From assembly GCA_039795755.1 (NCBI GenBank), contig JBDKLF010000028.1, positions 1 through 17,605 of the forward strand: a DNA stretch of 17,605 nucleotides, written 5' to 3'. This stretch comes from JANNXY01 sp039795755. GTDB taxonomy: Bacteria > Patescibacteriota > Minisyncoccia > Phycocordibacterales > CAIZIN01. The notes under the pieces are model-generated. The model did not search any database. It had not been told where the DNA came from and worked only from the letters and a program-made list of their open reading frames with translations. The translations under genes and the position numbers were made by a program. This document shows, piece after piece, positions 5,855-13,894 of this stretch (within the stretch, counting starts at the first letter, position 1; every line of letters begins with the position of its first letter).

Positions 5855-7606
5855 ATGTACATCGAAGCAACGCAACTCAAAGAATTCGTTATTGATTCTG
5901 GATTAGTTTCTCAAACTGATATCGAAAAAGCTCTTGCTCAAGCAGAAAAGACAGGGGACGACTTTGGTAATGTACTTGTGAGTCAAGGAAAGATTTCTGA
6001 AGACGATCTCAAGCGTATGCAAGCATACCTTCTCGGTGTTCCTTATGTAGATCTCGCAAAGACAAAAATTCCTTTTGAAATCCTTTCATTGATTCCTGAG
6101 CCTATTGCTCGAACACATAACATCATCGCTTTCAAAAAAGAGGGAAATAAACTCGAAGTTGCCATGCTTGATACCGATGACCTCAAGGCAATCGACTTCG
6201 TTCAGAAGAAAACTGGCCTCAACATTGTTCCGCGACTTACTTCAGGTGATTCAATTAAGAACGCACTGGTACAATACCAAAAGAGTCTCAAAGCAGACTT
6301 CGGAGATATTATTAAAAAAGAAACAGGGAGCATCACTGTATTGCAAGACAAAGACCTCGAAGGTCTCGCTGAAGGTGATCTCAAAAAACTCGCAGAAGAT
6401 CTCCCAGTAGTGCGTGTAGTTGATACATTGCTCAAGCATGCAATTCTTCAAGGTGCATCAGATATTCATATCGAACCAACTGAAGCAGAACTAGTGGTTC
6501 GGTATCGTATCGACGGAGTATTACGCGATGCTATGGTGCTCCCAAAGAATGCAGGCCTCTCAATCACTGCACGTCTCAAAGTACTTGCCGCACTTAAGCT
6601 CGATGAAAAACGCTTACCCCAAGACGGACGATTCAAAATCGATCTCGACGGAGAAAAGGTGAGCTTCCGAGTATCGATCCTTCCTGTCTATTATGGAGAA
6701 AAGACGGTAATGCGTATCTTGCGTGAAAACGCTGGTGGATTCAGTCTCGAATCATTGGGATTTCATGGACCAAACCTCGAACGAATTCATGAAGGTGCAA
6801 ACCTCGCCAATGGTCTCATTCTCACTACTGGACCAACAGGATCTGGAAAAACCACCACACTCTATACTGTGCTCGATATTCTCAATACACCAGATGTAAA
6901 CATCTCAACAGTAGAAGATCCGATTGAATATCAAATGAAGCGCGTCAATCAAACTCAAGTGAAGCCTGAAATTGGACTTACCTTTGCAGCTGGACTTCGA
7001 TCGTTGGTGCGACAAGACCCAGATATCATTATGGTGGGGGAAATCCGAGATAATGAAACCGCAGGACTTGCAGTAAACGCAGCACTTACCGGTCACTTGG
7101 TACTCTCAACATTACACACCAACTCTGCTGCGGGAGCACTGCCCCGATTGATTGATATGAAGATGGAACCGTTTCTCCTTGCTTCAACACTTGAAATCAT
7201 TATCGGTCAACGATTGGTACGAAAGCTTAGTAGTGCAAAAGAAAAATACTTCCTCACCAGTGCAGGTATTGCATCGTTGGGTAAAATTGTTGACCTCGAT
7301 CGTATGATGAAATTCCTCAAAGATGAGAAAATAGTTCCTGCTGATGCTGAATGGGAAAAGGTACCGTTCTACAAACCAAAGCCAAGCGAAGAATCTGATG
7401 ATGGCTACAAAGGACGAGTGGGAATTCATGAAGTACTCAAAATGTCATCAACCATCCGAGATCTCATTATGAAAAACGCCACCGCAGAACAAATCGAGTT
7501 ACAAGCAAAGAAAGAGGGAATGCTTACCATGACTGAAGACGGAATCTTCAAATCAGTACAAGGATTCACTACCATCGAGGAAGTGCTACGTGTGATCTCA
7601 CAATAA
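5855..7606 (+). CDS. pilB: Type IV pilus extension ATPase PilB (GspE family)
   Basis: 583 aa from ATG 5855; the in-frame ATG at 5846 lies inside the -10 box. PilB is the cytoplasmic hexameric ATPase that powers pilus extension through PilC. It has an MshEN/T2SSE-type N-terminal domain (about 2-150), then the ATPase core. Visible motifs: HIEPTEAELVVRYRIDG; Walker A GPTGSGKT (326-333); Walker B region DPDIIMVGEIRD (388-399, E396); His box TGHLVLSTLHT (412-422). The oddity is the C-terminal metal-binding region. Flanks RLVRKL (from 453) and GYKGRVGIHEVL are kept, but the four cysteines normally found between them are absent (LSSAKEKYFL... and YKPKPSEESDDGYKGR at 506-521). It is first gene of a tight six-gene operon; pilC starts 2 nt after the stop. 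Confidence 0.95.
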   Translation: MYIEATQLKEFVIDSGLVSQTDIEKALAQAEKTGDDFGNVLVSQGKISEDDLKRMQAYLLGVPYVDLAKTKIPFEILSLIPEPIARTHNIIAFKKEGNKLEVAMLDTDDLKAIDFVQKKTGLNIVPRLTSGDSIKNALVQYQKSLKADFGDIIKKETGSITVLQDKDLEGLAEGDLKKLAEDLPVVRVVDTLLKHAILQGASDIHIEPTEAELVVRYRIDGVLRDAMVLPKNAGLSITARLKVLAALKLDEKRLPQDGRFKIDLDGEKVSFRVSILPVYYGEKTVMRILRENAGGFSLESLGFHGPNLERIHEGANLANGLILTTGPTGSGKTTTLYTVLDILNTPDVNISTVEDPIEYQMKRVNQTQVKPEIGLTFAAGLRSLVRQDPDIIMVGEIRDNETAGLAVNAALTGHLVLSTLHTNSAAGALPRLIDMKMEPFLLASTLEIIIGQRLVRKLSSAKEKYFLTSAGIASLGKIVDLDRMMKFLKDEKIVPADAEWEKVPFYKPKPSEESDDGYKGRVGIHEVLKMSSTIRDLIMKNATAEQIELQAKKEGMLTMTEDGIFKSVQGFTTIEEVLRVISQ

Positions 7607-7608
7607 TC

Positions 7609-8820
7609 ATGAAATATACTTACAAAGCAAAAAAAGCTACCGGAGAAATTGTTACTTCAACTGAAGAATTCGAAAGCAAAATTGATCTGTATAAAAAACT
7701 TCATCAAGAAGGGTTAATACTCCTTTCTGTAGAAGAAAAAGGTAAAAAGGGTTTTTTAAATTTTCAAATAAGCATATTCGGCAAACGAGTAAAGATGCAT
7801 GAAAAGATTGTATTTGCTCGTAATCTCGCAGTAATGCTTAATGCAGGTCTCACGCTCTCACGTGGAATTACCATCATCGCCAAGCAGTCAAAAAATAAAT
7901 ATCTCAAAGAAATACTTGAGATTATTGATAAAGAACTTCGAACTGGTAAAACATTTAATGAGGCACTTACTCGTTATCCCAAGATATTTCCTCCTCTCTT
8001 TGTATCAATGGTAGCTGCAGGGGAAGAGTCAGGTAAGCTCGCTGAAGCACTCGAGACAGTTGGTGGGCAAATGGAGAAAAACTATCTCCTCATGAAAAAA
8101 GTAAAAGGTGCACTTATTTATCCTGCAGTCATTGTCTGTCTCATGGGAGTAATGGGAATATTTATGTTGGTGTATGTTGTACCAACACTTACTTCAACGT
8201 TCAAGGACCTCAACGTTGACCTTCCAGTCATGACCCAAATTATTATTGGTATCAGTGATTTCATTCGTACACACTATCTTATAGGACTTATTGGTATCAT
8301 TTTACTTGTGTCAGGAGTGATTTCTCTCGCTAAGCGACCGAGTGGTAAGCGATTCTTGGATACCGTAGTTCTCAAAATTCCCGTAATTGGAACATTGGTA
8401 AAAGAAGTAAATGCCGCTCGTACTGCACGAACGCTCTCATCACTACTTGGATCAGGAGTATCAGTTGTTGATTCATTACACATTACTGCAGATGTAATGC
8501 AGAATTCACATTACAAAAACACCTTGCAAGAAGCGGGAAGAAAAATCCAACTTGGATCACCAATATCAACAGTGTTCATTGAGGCAGAAAAAATATACCC
8601 CATCTATGTGGGAGAAATGATAGCAGTAGGAGAAGAAACGGGAGAATTAGGAGGCATGCTTTCGAAAGTGGCGCAGTTCTTCGAAGGTGAGGTGGAACAA
8701 AAGACAAAAGACATGTCTACGATCATCGAACCAATACTTATGATCATTGTTGGAGCAGCGGTAGGATTCTTTGCACTCTCAATGATTTCGCCAATGTACT
8801 CACTTGCTGATAAGATATAA
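7609..8820 (+). CDS. pilC: Type IV pilus inner-membrane platform protein PilC (GspF family)
   Basis: 403 aa, the normal length. PilC is the membrane platform that passes PilB ATPase motion to pilin subunits. It has a short N-terminal region (YKAKKATGEIV, 1-60) and two tandem T2SSF domains (about 65-190 and 265-390). Each has the helical signature: FARNLAVMLNAGLTLSRG and AAGEESGKLAEALE in the first, AARTARTLSSLLGSGVSVVDSL and AVGEETGELGGML in the second. Transmembrane helices are near 165-190, 218-240 and 370-395 (ILMIIVGAAVGFFALSM). The start codon is 2 nt after the pilB stop and the next gene starts 2 nt after its own stop, which indicates coupled translation. Confidence 0.95.
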   Translation: MKYTYKAKKATGEIVTSTEEFESKIDLYKKLHQEGLILLSVEEKGKKGFLNFQISIFGKRVKMHEKIVFARNLAVMLNAGLTLSRGITIIAKQSKNKYLKEILEIIDKELRTGKTFNEALTRYPKIFPPLFVSMVAAGEESGKLAEALETVGGQMEKNYLLMKKVKGALIYPAVIVCLMGVMGIFMLVYVVPTLTSTFKDLNVDLPVMTQIIIGISDFIRTHYLIGLIGIILLVSGVISLAKRPSGKRFLDTVVLKIPVIGTLVKEVNAARTARTLSSLLGSGVSVVDSLHITADVMQNSHYKNTLQEAGRKIQLGSPISTVFIEAEKIYPIYVGEMIAVGEETGELGGMLSKVAQFFEGEVEQKTKDMSTIIEPILMIIVGAAVGFFALSMISPMYSLADKI

Positions 8821-8822
8821 GC

Positions 8823-9290
8823 ATGTCACTTCATACACGTTCTGGATTCACTATTGTTGAACTTATTGTTGTTGTCTCAATTATCGCAATTCTTTCGGTA
8901 ATTGTTGTTGGGTCAGTTTCTCGGCAATCATCCTTTTATGCATTACAAAAGGCAGCTGGTGATGTTGCGGTGCTTCTCGAGAAAGCACATACTCGTGCAC
9001 AAAATTCATATAATGGAGTCAAACACAGTGTAAAGATTGCTTCTACCACCGCAACAATCTTCGAAGGAACTGTCTATGCAACAAGTACCGCAACCAATCA
9101 GGTAGTGAGCTTCGATTCACGAATTACACTCGCCTCAACAAGTATTAACGGGGGAGGCGACACAATTACATTTGATAAAGTCACTGGAGCAACAAGTAAT
9201 TATGGAACCATTCGCTTCTATATTACAAAAGCATCCACATCATCAAGTACTGTTACCATCGGAGAAACTGGTATAATTCAGATACAGTGA
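8823..9290 (+). CDS. Type IV minor pilin / pseudopilin (GspH-like)
   Basis: 155 aa. Class III signal: leader MSLHTRSG, then FTIVELIVVVSIIAILSVIVVG. This gives prepilin peptidase cleavage after G8, N-methylatable Phe at +1 and Glu at +5. The rest is a small beta domain rich in Thr/Ser, with QKAAGDVAVLLEKAHTRAQ after the helix. That layout resembles GspH/FimT-type minor pilins (a GspH-like helix followed by VxLLxxAxxRA), but I cannot assign a subtype with certainty. It sits third in the pilus operon, and its TGA overlaps the next gene's GTG. It probably belongs to the tip-initiating complex with the following three genes. Confidence 0.88.
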   Translation: MSLHTRSGFTIVELIVVVSIIAILSVIVVGSVSRQSSFYALQKAAGDVAVLLEKAHTRAQNSYNGVKHSVKIASTTATIFEGTVYATSTATNQVVSFDSRITLASTSINGGGDTITFDKVTGATSNYGTIRFYITKASTSSSTVTIGETGIIQIQ

Positions 9291-9778
9291 TACGCACATG
9301 TCATAACAAAAAAGGTTTCGGTCTCGTTGAGGTGGTAATTGCAGCAGGAATTATCTCTGCAGTTATCGGAGCACTCATTGCAACAACTAATACATTCTTC
9401 AAAAGTTCACGAAGTACCACCTCAGATGTAAAAGCTGGATATCTCCTCGAAGAGGGGGTTGAGGCACTTAAAGTAATGCGAGATGGTGGATACACTGCAA
9501 ATATCTCAAGTCTTAGTAACAATACTTCTTATTACTTTTCGTGGAATGGGACAACATGGACAGCAAACACATCAACAACAAGTATTGATAGTGTGTTCTA
9601 CCGAACAGTGAAGCTCGGAGCAGCATATCGGGATGGTAACTCTGATCTCGCCAACTCGGGCACACTCGATGCAAATACACGAAAAGCAACAGTGACTGTG
9701 ACATGGTTCGATCCAGGAAAGAAAGCGACTTCAACCAAAACACTGGTAACATATATTAGTAATATATTTGGCAATTAA
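9287..9778 (+). CDS. Type IV minor pilin (PilV/GspI-like)
   Basis: 163 aa. It starts at GTG 9287, overlapping the previous TGA by 4 nt (GTGA). Leader MIRTCHNKKG, then FGLVEVVIAAGIISAVIGALIA: prepilin cleavage after G10, Phe +1, Glu +5. The short KKGFGLVEVVIA core and the following SDVKAGYLLEEGVEALKVMRDGG segment are typical of PilV/GspI-type minor pilins, where the line LAxxLxEEGIEAVRAMRD is common. The C-terminal part is a small beta domain (TVTVTWFDPGKK). The next ATG abuts the TAA with no gap. Family placement is good; the subtype is an inference from position and the EEGVEALKVMRD line. Confidence 0.87.
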   Translation: MIRTCHNKKGFGLVEVVIAAGIISAVIGALIATTNTFFKSSRSTTSDVKAGYLLEEGVEALKVMRDGGYTANISSLSNNTSYYFSWNGTTWTANTSTTSIDSVFYRTVKLGAAYRDGNSDLANSGTLDANTRKATVTVTWFDPGKKATSTKTLVTYISNIFGN

Positions 9779-10306
9779 ATGTCTTTGCTCCCTTTTAGAA
9801 AAAAACATACAGGGTTCTCATTAGTGGAAATGATTGTTTATATTGCCATTCTTACCCTTCTTGTGGGTGTACTCATATCTTCACTTCGTGCGATTGTGAC
9901 AACCTATCGACATATCAAAGTTACACGAACTATCGAAACATCTGCACTTACTGCACTTGAACGAATTACTCGAGAAATAAAAAACGGATCATCAATTACT
10001 GTTGGTTCGAGCTCATTTGGAACCGCATCAAGTTCTATTACTATCGTGGGTAAGAACGCTTCAGAAACAACAAAAACCACTTATATGTACCTACAAAATG
10101 GAGTACTCCGTATCAGCGAAGACGGTACACCAAAAGGTCAGCTCACGTCATCAAGTACCGTTGTTACCAATTTTACTTTGAACTTTATCAACCAAACCGC
10201 TTCTGATGCGGTGAAAATTAAATTAACCCTTCAAGCAGGGCAGGGAGCATATCAGCGCCAAGAAACATTCTACTCAACAGCAATCCTTCGAGGATCATAC
10301 CAATAA
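9779..10306 (+). CDS. Type IV minor pilin (PilW/GspJ-like)
   Basis: 175 aa. Leader MSLLPFRKKHTG, then FSLVEMIVYIAILTLLVGVLISSL: prepilin cleavage after G12, Phe +1, Glu +5. After the helix, TSALTALERITREIKNGSSI matches the GspJ/PilW pattern, in which the helix is followed by a LxRITREIRxA line. A beta-rich domain ending in an RQETFYSTAILRGSYQ strand follows. It starts directly at the previous stop codon (TAAATG) and is followed 1 nt later by the PilX-like gene. The gene order H-, I/V-, J/W- and K/X-like matches the minor pseudopilin order of type II secretion and type IV pilus clusters. Confidence 0.88.
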   Translation: MSLLPFRKKHTGFSLVEMIVYIAILTLLVGVLISSLRAIVTTYRHIKVTRTIETSALTALERITREIKNGSSITVGSSSFGTASSSITIVGKNASETTKTTYMYLQNGVLRISEDGTPKGQLTSSSTVVTNFTLNFINQTASDAVKIKLTLQAGQGAYQRQETFYSTAILRGSYQ

Positions 10307-10307
10307 T

Positions 10308-12083
10308 ATGAAGCACAACATTTCACATAACAAAAAGGGCCAGGCAGTACTACTCTCACTCCTTGTGTTCCTTGGTGTGTCTGTTGCTACCATCTTTGCT
10401 GTTTCATTACCAGTAATTGAGCATATTAAGATTACTCGAAGTGTTTATACTTCGAAGCAAAACTTCTATGCAGCGGAATCACTCAGTGAAGACATCGCGT
10501 ATCGATTACAAAATAGTATTTCTGTAAGCTCGAGTGAATCACTCACTGTTGGAGGATCGAGTGCAACAGCATCAATTGTGACAAGTGGAGGAAACAAAGA
10601 TATCGAAGTAACGGCTCAGAATAGTGGATTGATTCGCAAAATAAAATCCCGACTCACCACAAGTACCGGTATTGCATTTAACTATGGATTACAGGCAGGG
10701 AATGGAGGAATGACCATTGATGGTGGTTCAACAATTATCGGTAACCTTTATGCAAATGGAAGTATTAACGCAATCAGTGCAACCATCACTGGTACTGCTG
10801 TTGCAGCAGATAGTAGTGCAACTTCAACTGATCAGATCAATAACACACCAGCAACACCAACTGCTTCAGTCAACTTCAGAAATGTTTCCGCATCACGTGA
10901 TCTCGCACAAAGCTTCCAAGTGAGCGACACTTCACCATTAGGTAAAGTAGGATTTTATATAAAAAAGACAGGATCACCAGCTGATGCAACCATCAAAATT
11001 GTAGCTGATAGTGCAGGCACACCGAGTAGCACCGTGATGCCTATTGGCACCGCAACACTCAGTGCGGGAGGTGTGACTACTTCGTACGGTTGGGTAGATG
11101 TGACCTTTGCAACACCTGTCTCGCTCATACCAAGTACTCGATATTGGATTATTGTTCAGAGTAGTACCCAGAGCGCTACCAACTATTACACTATTGGTGC
11201 AAATACTTCAACAAGTACTAATAATGCAAAAACAGGAACCTTCGGAGGAACATGGACCAACACTAACCTCAACACTTATTACAAAACATATTTGGGAGGA
11301 ACCACTGCAACGATTGGAGGAGCAAGTTATAGTACAGGATTTATGGTAGGAAGTAGTACCGCACTTACGGGTGATGCATGGGCACGAACTGTCAAAGGAA
11401 CCACTGCATACGGAAAGATATATTGTCTCACTGGAACAAATAACAACAAATCATGTGATACATCAAAAGGTGTGCCATCACCAACCCCACTCCCGTTCTC
11501 TGATGCCAACCTTGATTCATGGAAGGATTCAGCACTTGCAGGAGGCACTACTACAGGAAATGTTACTGTGGGATTTGCTGGTGCAACTATGGGACCAAAG
11601 AAAATCACGGGCAACCTGCTTGTAAACGGGGGAGGAACCCTTACTCTTACTGGACCATTATGGGTAGTAGGTACTGTGACTGTAACTGGAGGAGGGAAGA
11701 TCAAGCTTCAATCTGGATATGGAAGAAGTAGTGAGACCATCATCTCTGATGGAACCATCACTATCTCGGGAGGAGGATCGCTCGGATCAGGTACCACAGG
11801 AAGTTATCTCTTCGTAGTATCAACAAGCCAATGTCCAAATGCGGTAGGGTGCAGTGGTGCAAACGCGATTAGTATCAGTGGTGGAGCGGGAGCAATTGCT
11901 GCAAATGCACAATATGGAACTGTGGGACTGAGTGGTGGAGCATCGATTAGTGCCGTAGTAGGTAATCAGGTAAGTGTCACCGGAGGAAGTACTGTAACTT
12001 ATGATAATGGTCTCGCGAGCCCTGAATTCAACAGTGGTCCAGCAGGAGGATACACTATTTCGAGCTGGCAAGAAATACAATAA
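10308..12083 (+). CDS. Large PilX/GspK-like minor pilin with beta-solenoid and inserted beta-sandwich
   Basis: 591 aa, far longer than ordinary PilX (about 200 aa). Leader MKHNISHNKKG, then QAVLLSLLVFLGVSVATIFAV. Cleavage would follow G11; there is no Glu at +5, as in GspK/PilX. QNFYAAESLSEDIAYRL (51-67) is the usual helix-to-domain transition. A bactofilin-like beta-solenoid then begins (about 132-165, GGMTIDGGSTIIGNLYANGS). It is interrupted by a beta-sandwich-like domain (about 185-330: LAQSFQVSD, LGKVGFYIKKTGSP, YGWVDVTFATPVSL, STRYWIIVQSS), then resumes as Gly-rich rungs (about 432-565). The C-terminus FNSGPAGGYTISSWQE is typical of CPR proteins of this type. It is probably the pilus-tip or adhesive minor pilin. 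It is the last pilus gene; tpiA follows after 21 nt without a terminator. Confidence 0.85.
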   Translation: MKHNISHNKKGQAVLLSLLVFLGVSVATIFAVSLPVIEHIKITRSVYTSKQNFYAAESLSEDIAYRLQNSISVSSSESLTVGGSSATASIVTSGGNKDIEVTAQNSGLIRKIKSRLTTSTGIAFNYGLQAGNGGMTIDGGSTIIGNLYANGSINAISATITGTAVAADSSATSTDQINNTPATPTASVNFRNVSASRDLAQSFQVSDTSPLGKVGFYIKKTGSPADATIKIVADSAGTPSSTVMPIGTATLSAGGVTTSYGWVDVTFATPVSLIPSTRYWIIVQSSTQSATNYYTIGANTSTSTNNAKTGTFGGTWTNTNLNTYYKTYLGGTTATIGGASYSTGFMVGSSTALTGDAWARTVKGTTAYGKIYCLTGTNNNKSCDTSKGVPSPTPLPFSDANLDSWKDSALAGGTTTGNVTVGFAGATMGPKKITGNLLVNGGGTLTLTGPLWVVGTVTVTGGGKIKLQSGYGRSSETIISDGTITISGGGSLGSGTTGSYLFVVSTSQCPNAVGCSGANAISISGGAGAIAANAQYGTVGLSGGASISAVVGNQVSVTGGSTVTYDNGLASPEFNSGPAGGYTISSWQEIQ

Positions 12084-12089
12084 CCACTG

Positions 12090-12098
12090 TGTTACAAT
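12090..12098 (+). promoter_or_regulatory. Extended -10 promoter of tpiA
   Basis: TGT-TACAAT, an extended -10 box, in the 21-nt gap after the pilus operon. Six nt separate it from ATG 12105, predicting a leaderless mRNA and excluding the in-frame GTG at 12099. Confidence 0.65.
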
Positions 12099-12104
12099 GT
12101 GCAC

Positions 12105-12860
12105 ATGTCAAAAAAGAAATGTGTCATTGCCAACTGGAAAATGAATCCAGTAAATCTAAAAGAAGCTAAAGAACTCGCCAAGAAAAGCCGTTTATACGCT
12201 TCAAAGCTTAAAAGAACTGAGTTAGTGCTTTGCCCACCAACACTTTATATACCATCATTGATGAGTAAGGGAAAAGTAAAGATTGGTGCCCAGAATGCAT
12301 CAACAGAAGAACGTGGATCATACACCGGAGAGACGAGCTCATATCAACTCAAAGCATCGGGAGTGAGTCATGTAATTCTCGGTCACTCAGAACGCCGCAA
12401 GCTCGGCGAGACAGATGCATATATTGCAAAGAAAGTAGTACAAGCAGTGGTTGCAGGATTGATTCCAATCATTTGTATTGGTGAAGCGGTACATGACGCT
12501 GATGGTGCGTACCTCGAAGAGCTCAAGAAGCAAATACTTACTACCACCTCATTACTTCAGCCAGCTGATATGCTCAAAGTAATTGTTGCCTACGAACCAA
12601 TCTGGGCAATTGGTGCATCACAAGCAATGACTCCACATGATATTTATGGAACAACATTGTATATCAAGAAAGTGCTCACTGATGCATATGGACCAACTAT
12701 TGGACCGTCTATCAAAATGCTCTATGGTGGATCTGCAGATGCAAGTAATGCACATGACATCATGAAAGAGGGAAGAGTTGATGGATTACTTGTGGGACGA
12801 CAAAGTCTCGACGCTGCGGGATTCAAATCATTATTACTCGCTGTTGATGCAGCACTTTAA
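12105..12860 (+). CDS. tpiA: Triosephosphate isomerase
   Basis: 251 aa, normal length for this (beta/alpha)8-barrel enzyme, which interconverts dihydroxyacetone phosphate and glyceraldehyde 3-phosphate. Catalytic residues are all present: K12 in NWKMN, H94 in GHSERR, E164 in AYEPIWAIG. The phosphate-binding YGGSADASN (207-215) and GLLVGRQSL are also there. One oddity is active-site loop 6: after AIG it reads ASQAM rather than the usual TGKxA. The start is ATG 12105, set by the -10 box six nt upstream; GTG 12099 would add only MH. It has its own promoter and is probably co-transcribed with pgk (17-nt gap). Confidence 0.96.
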   Translation: MSKKKCVIANWKMNPVNLKEAKELAKKSRLYASKLKRTELVLCPPTLYIPSLMSKGKVKIGAQNASTEERGSYTGETSSYQLKASGVSHVILGHSERRKLGETDAYIAKKVVQAVVAGLIPIICIGEAVHDADGAYLEELKKQILTTTSLLQPADMLKVIVAYEPIWAIGASQAMTPHDIYGTTLYIKKVLTDAYGPTIGPSIKMLYGGSADASNAHDIMKEGRVDGLLVGRQSLDAAGFKSLLLAVDAAL

Positions 12861-12877
12861 TTATTCCTGTTCTCACT

Positions 12878-13894
12878 ATGAAATATCTCAAAGACCTCAC
12901 ACCAGAAGTAATTAATGGTAAGCGATTCGTGGTACGCCTCGACCTGAATGTACCAGTACAAGACGGAGTGGTACAAGATGACTTCAGAATTATCTCAAGC
13001 CTTCCAACGCTCAACTTCATTCACTCACATGGAGGAAAGATTGTAGTAATTGCACACTGTGAAGCGAACAAAGGCGAATCACGTACTCTCGATGCTGCGA
13101 CCGCAGAGCTCAAGAAACATATTCCTGATATAGAAGTACGACCGAATCTTCGTGAACATGAAGGCGAGAAGGCAAATGATGCTGTATTTGCACAAGAGCT
13201 TGCTTCGCTTGGTGATATATATGTAAATGATGCATTCTCTGTATCACATCGTGAACATGCATCTATTGTAGGAGTTCCGAAGCTCTTGCCAAGCTATGCA
13301 GGATTTCAATTAGAAAAAGAAATTTCACATTTACAGCAAGCTTTCAACCCCACACATCCTTTTGTTTTTATTCTTGGAGGCGCAAAGTTCGAGACTAAGA
13401 TTCCATTGATCGAAAAATTTCTTGATAAAGCAGACACGATATTTATTGGAGGTGCATTGGCTAATGATCTTCTCAAAGCAGCTGGAACAGATGTGAAGAA
13501 ATCTCTCGTATCAAAAGACGCACCTGATCTCTCAAAGTATGTGAATCATCCAAAGATTATTCCTATTGTAGATACCATATGGAATAACGATGCAATTGTA
13601 GATATCGGCATGCAGACTATAGAATCAGTATGCGAAAAGATCAAAGACGCACAGTTCGTTGTATGGAATGGTCCGATTGGATACACCGAGGCAGGATTCT
13701 CTGCAGGAACCACTCGCATCGCTCAAGCAATTACTCAATCACAGGCAACTTCAATTATTGGCGGAGGAGACACACTCGGAGCTCTCAAGGACACCGGATA
13801 CCTCGAACATTTCACCTTTGTATCAACTGGTGGTGGAGCAACACTCGACTTCTTGGCGAATGGAACATTGCCTGGTATTGAAGCGCTTGGCTAA
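12878..13894 (+). CDS. pgk: Phosphoglycerate kinase, compact form
   Basis: 338 aa, against about 390-415 in most bacteria. It transfers phosphate from 1,3-bisphosphoglycerate to ADP in glycolysis. The N-domain keeps most 3-phosphoglycerate contacts: D22 and N24 (RLDLNVP), R37 (DDFRI), H60, R92 (NLRE), and the YVNDAFSVSHREHAS segment. The usual SHLGRP reads AHCEAN, so the second basic residue is lost (A63), and about 20 residues before NLRE are missing. The C-domain keeps ILGGAKFETKI, VVWNGPIGYTEAGFSAGT, IIGGGDTLGAL and STGGGATLDFLANGTLPGIEAL. Truncation by frameshift is unlikely because both ends are intact. Its stop overlaps the stop of the convergent HIT gene by 4 nt. Confidence 0.94.
   Translation: MKYLKDLTPEVINGKRFVVRLDLNVPVQDGVVQDDFRIISSLPTLNFIHSHGGKIVVIAHCEANKGESRTLDAATAELKKHIPDIEVRPNLREHEGEKANDAVFAQELASLGDIYVNDAFSVSHREHASIVGVPKLLPSYAGFQLEKEISHLQQAFNPTHPFVFILGGAKFETKIPLIEKFLDKADTIFIGGALANDLLKAAGTDVKKSLVSKDAPDLSKYVNHPKIIPIVDTIWNNDAIVDIGMQTIESVCEKIKDAQFVVWNGPIGYTEAGFSAGTTRIAQAITQSQATSIIGGGDTLGALKDTGYLEHFTFVSTGGGATLDFLANGTLPGIEALG

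Noticed and set aside
8823..12083. Recurrent AAGTA / AGTAGTAC words as uptake or recombination signals.
   Set aside because: They are explained by Ser-Thr codon pairs (AGT AC[TC]) in Thr/Ser-rich exported proteins; they keep the reading frame and are not palindromic.
12099..12104. GTG 12099 as the tpiA start.
   Set aside because: It directly follows the -10 box; ATG 12105 starts the conserved protein and fits the spacing of the other genes.
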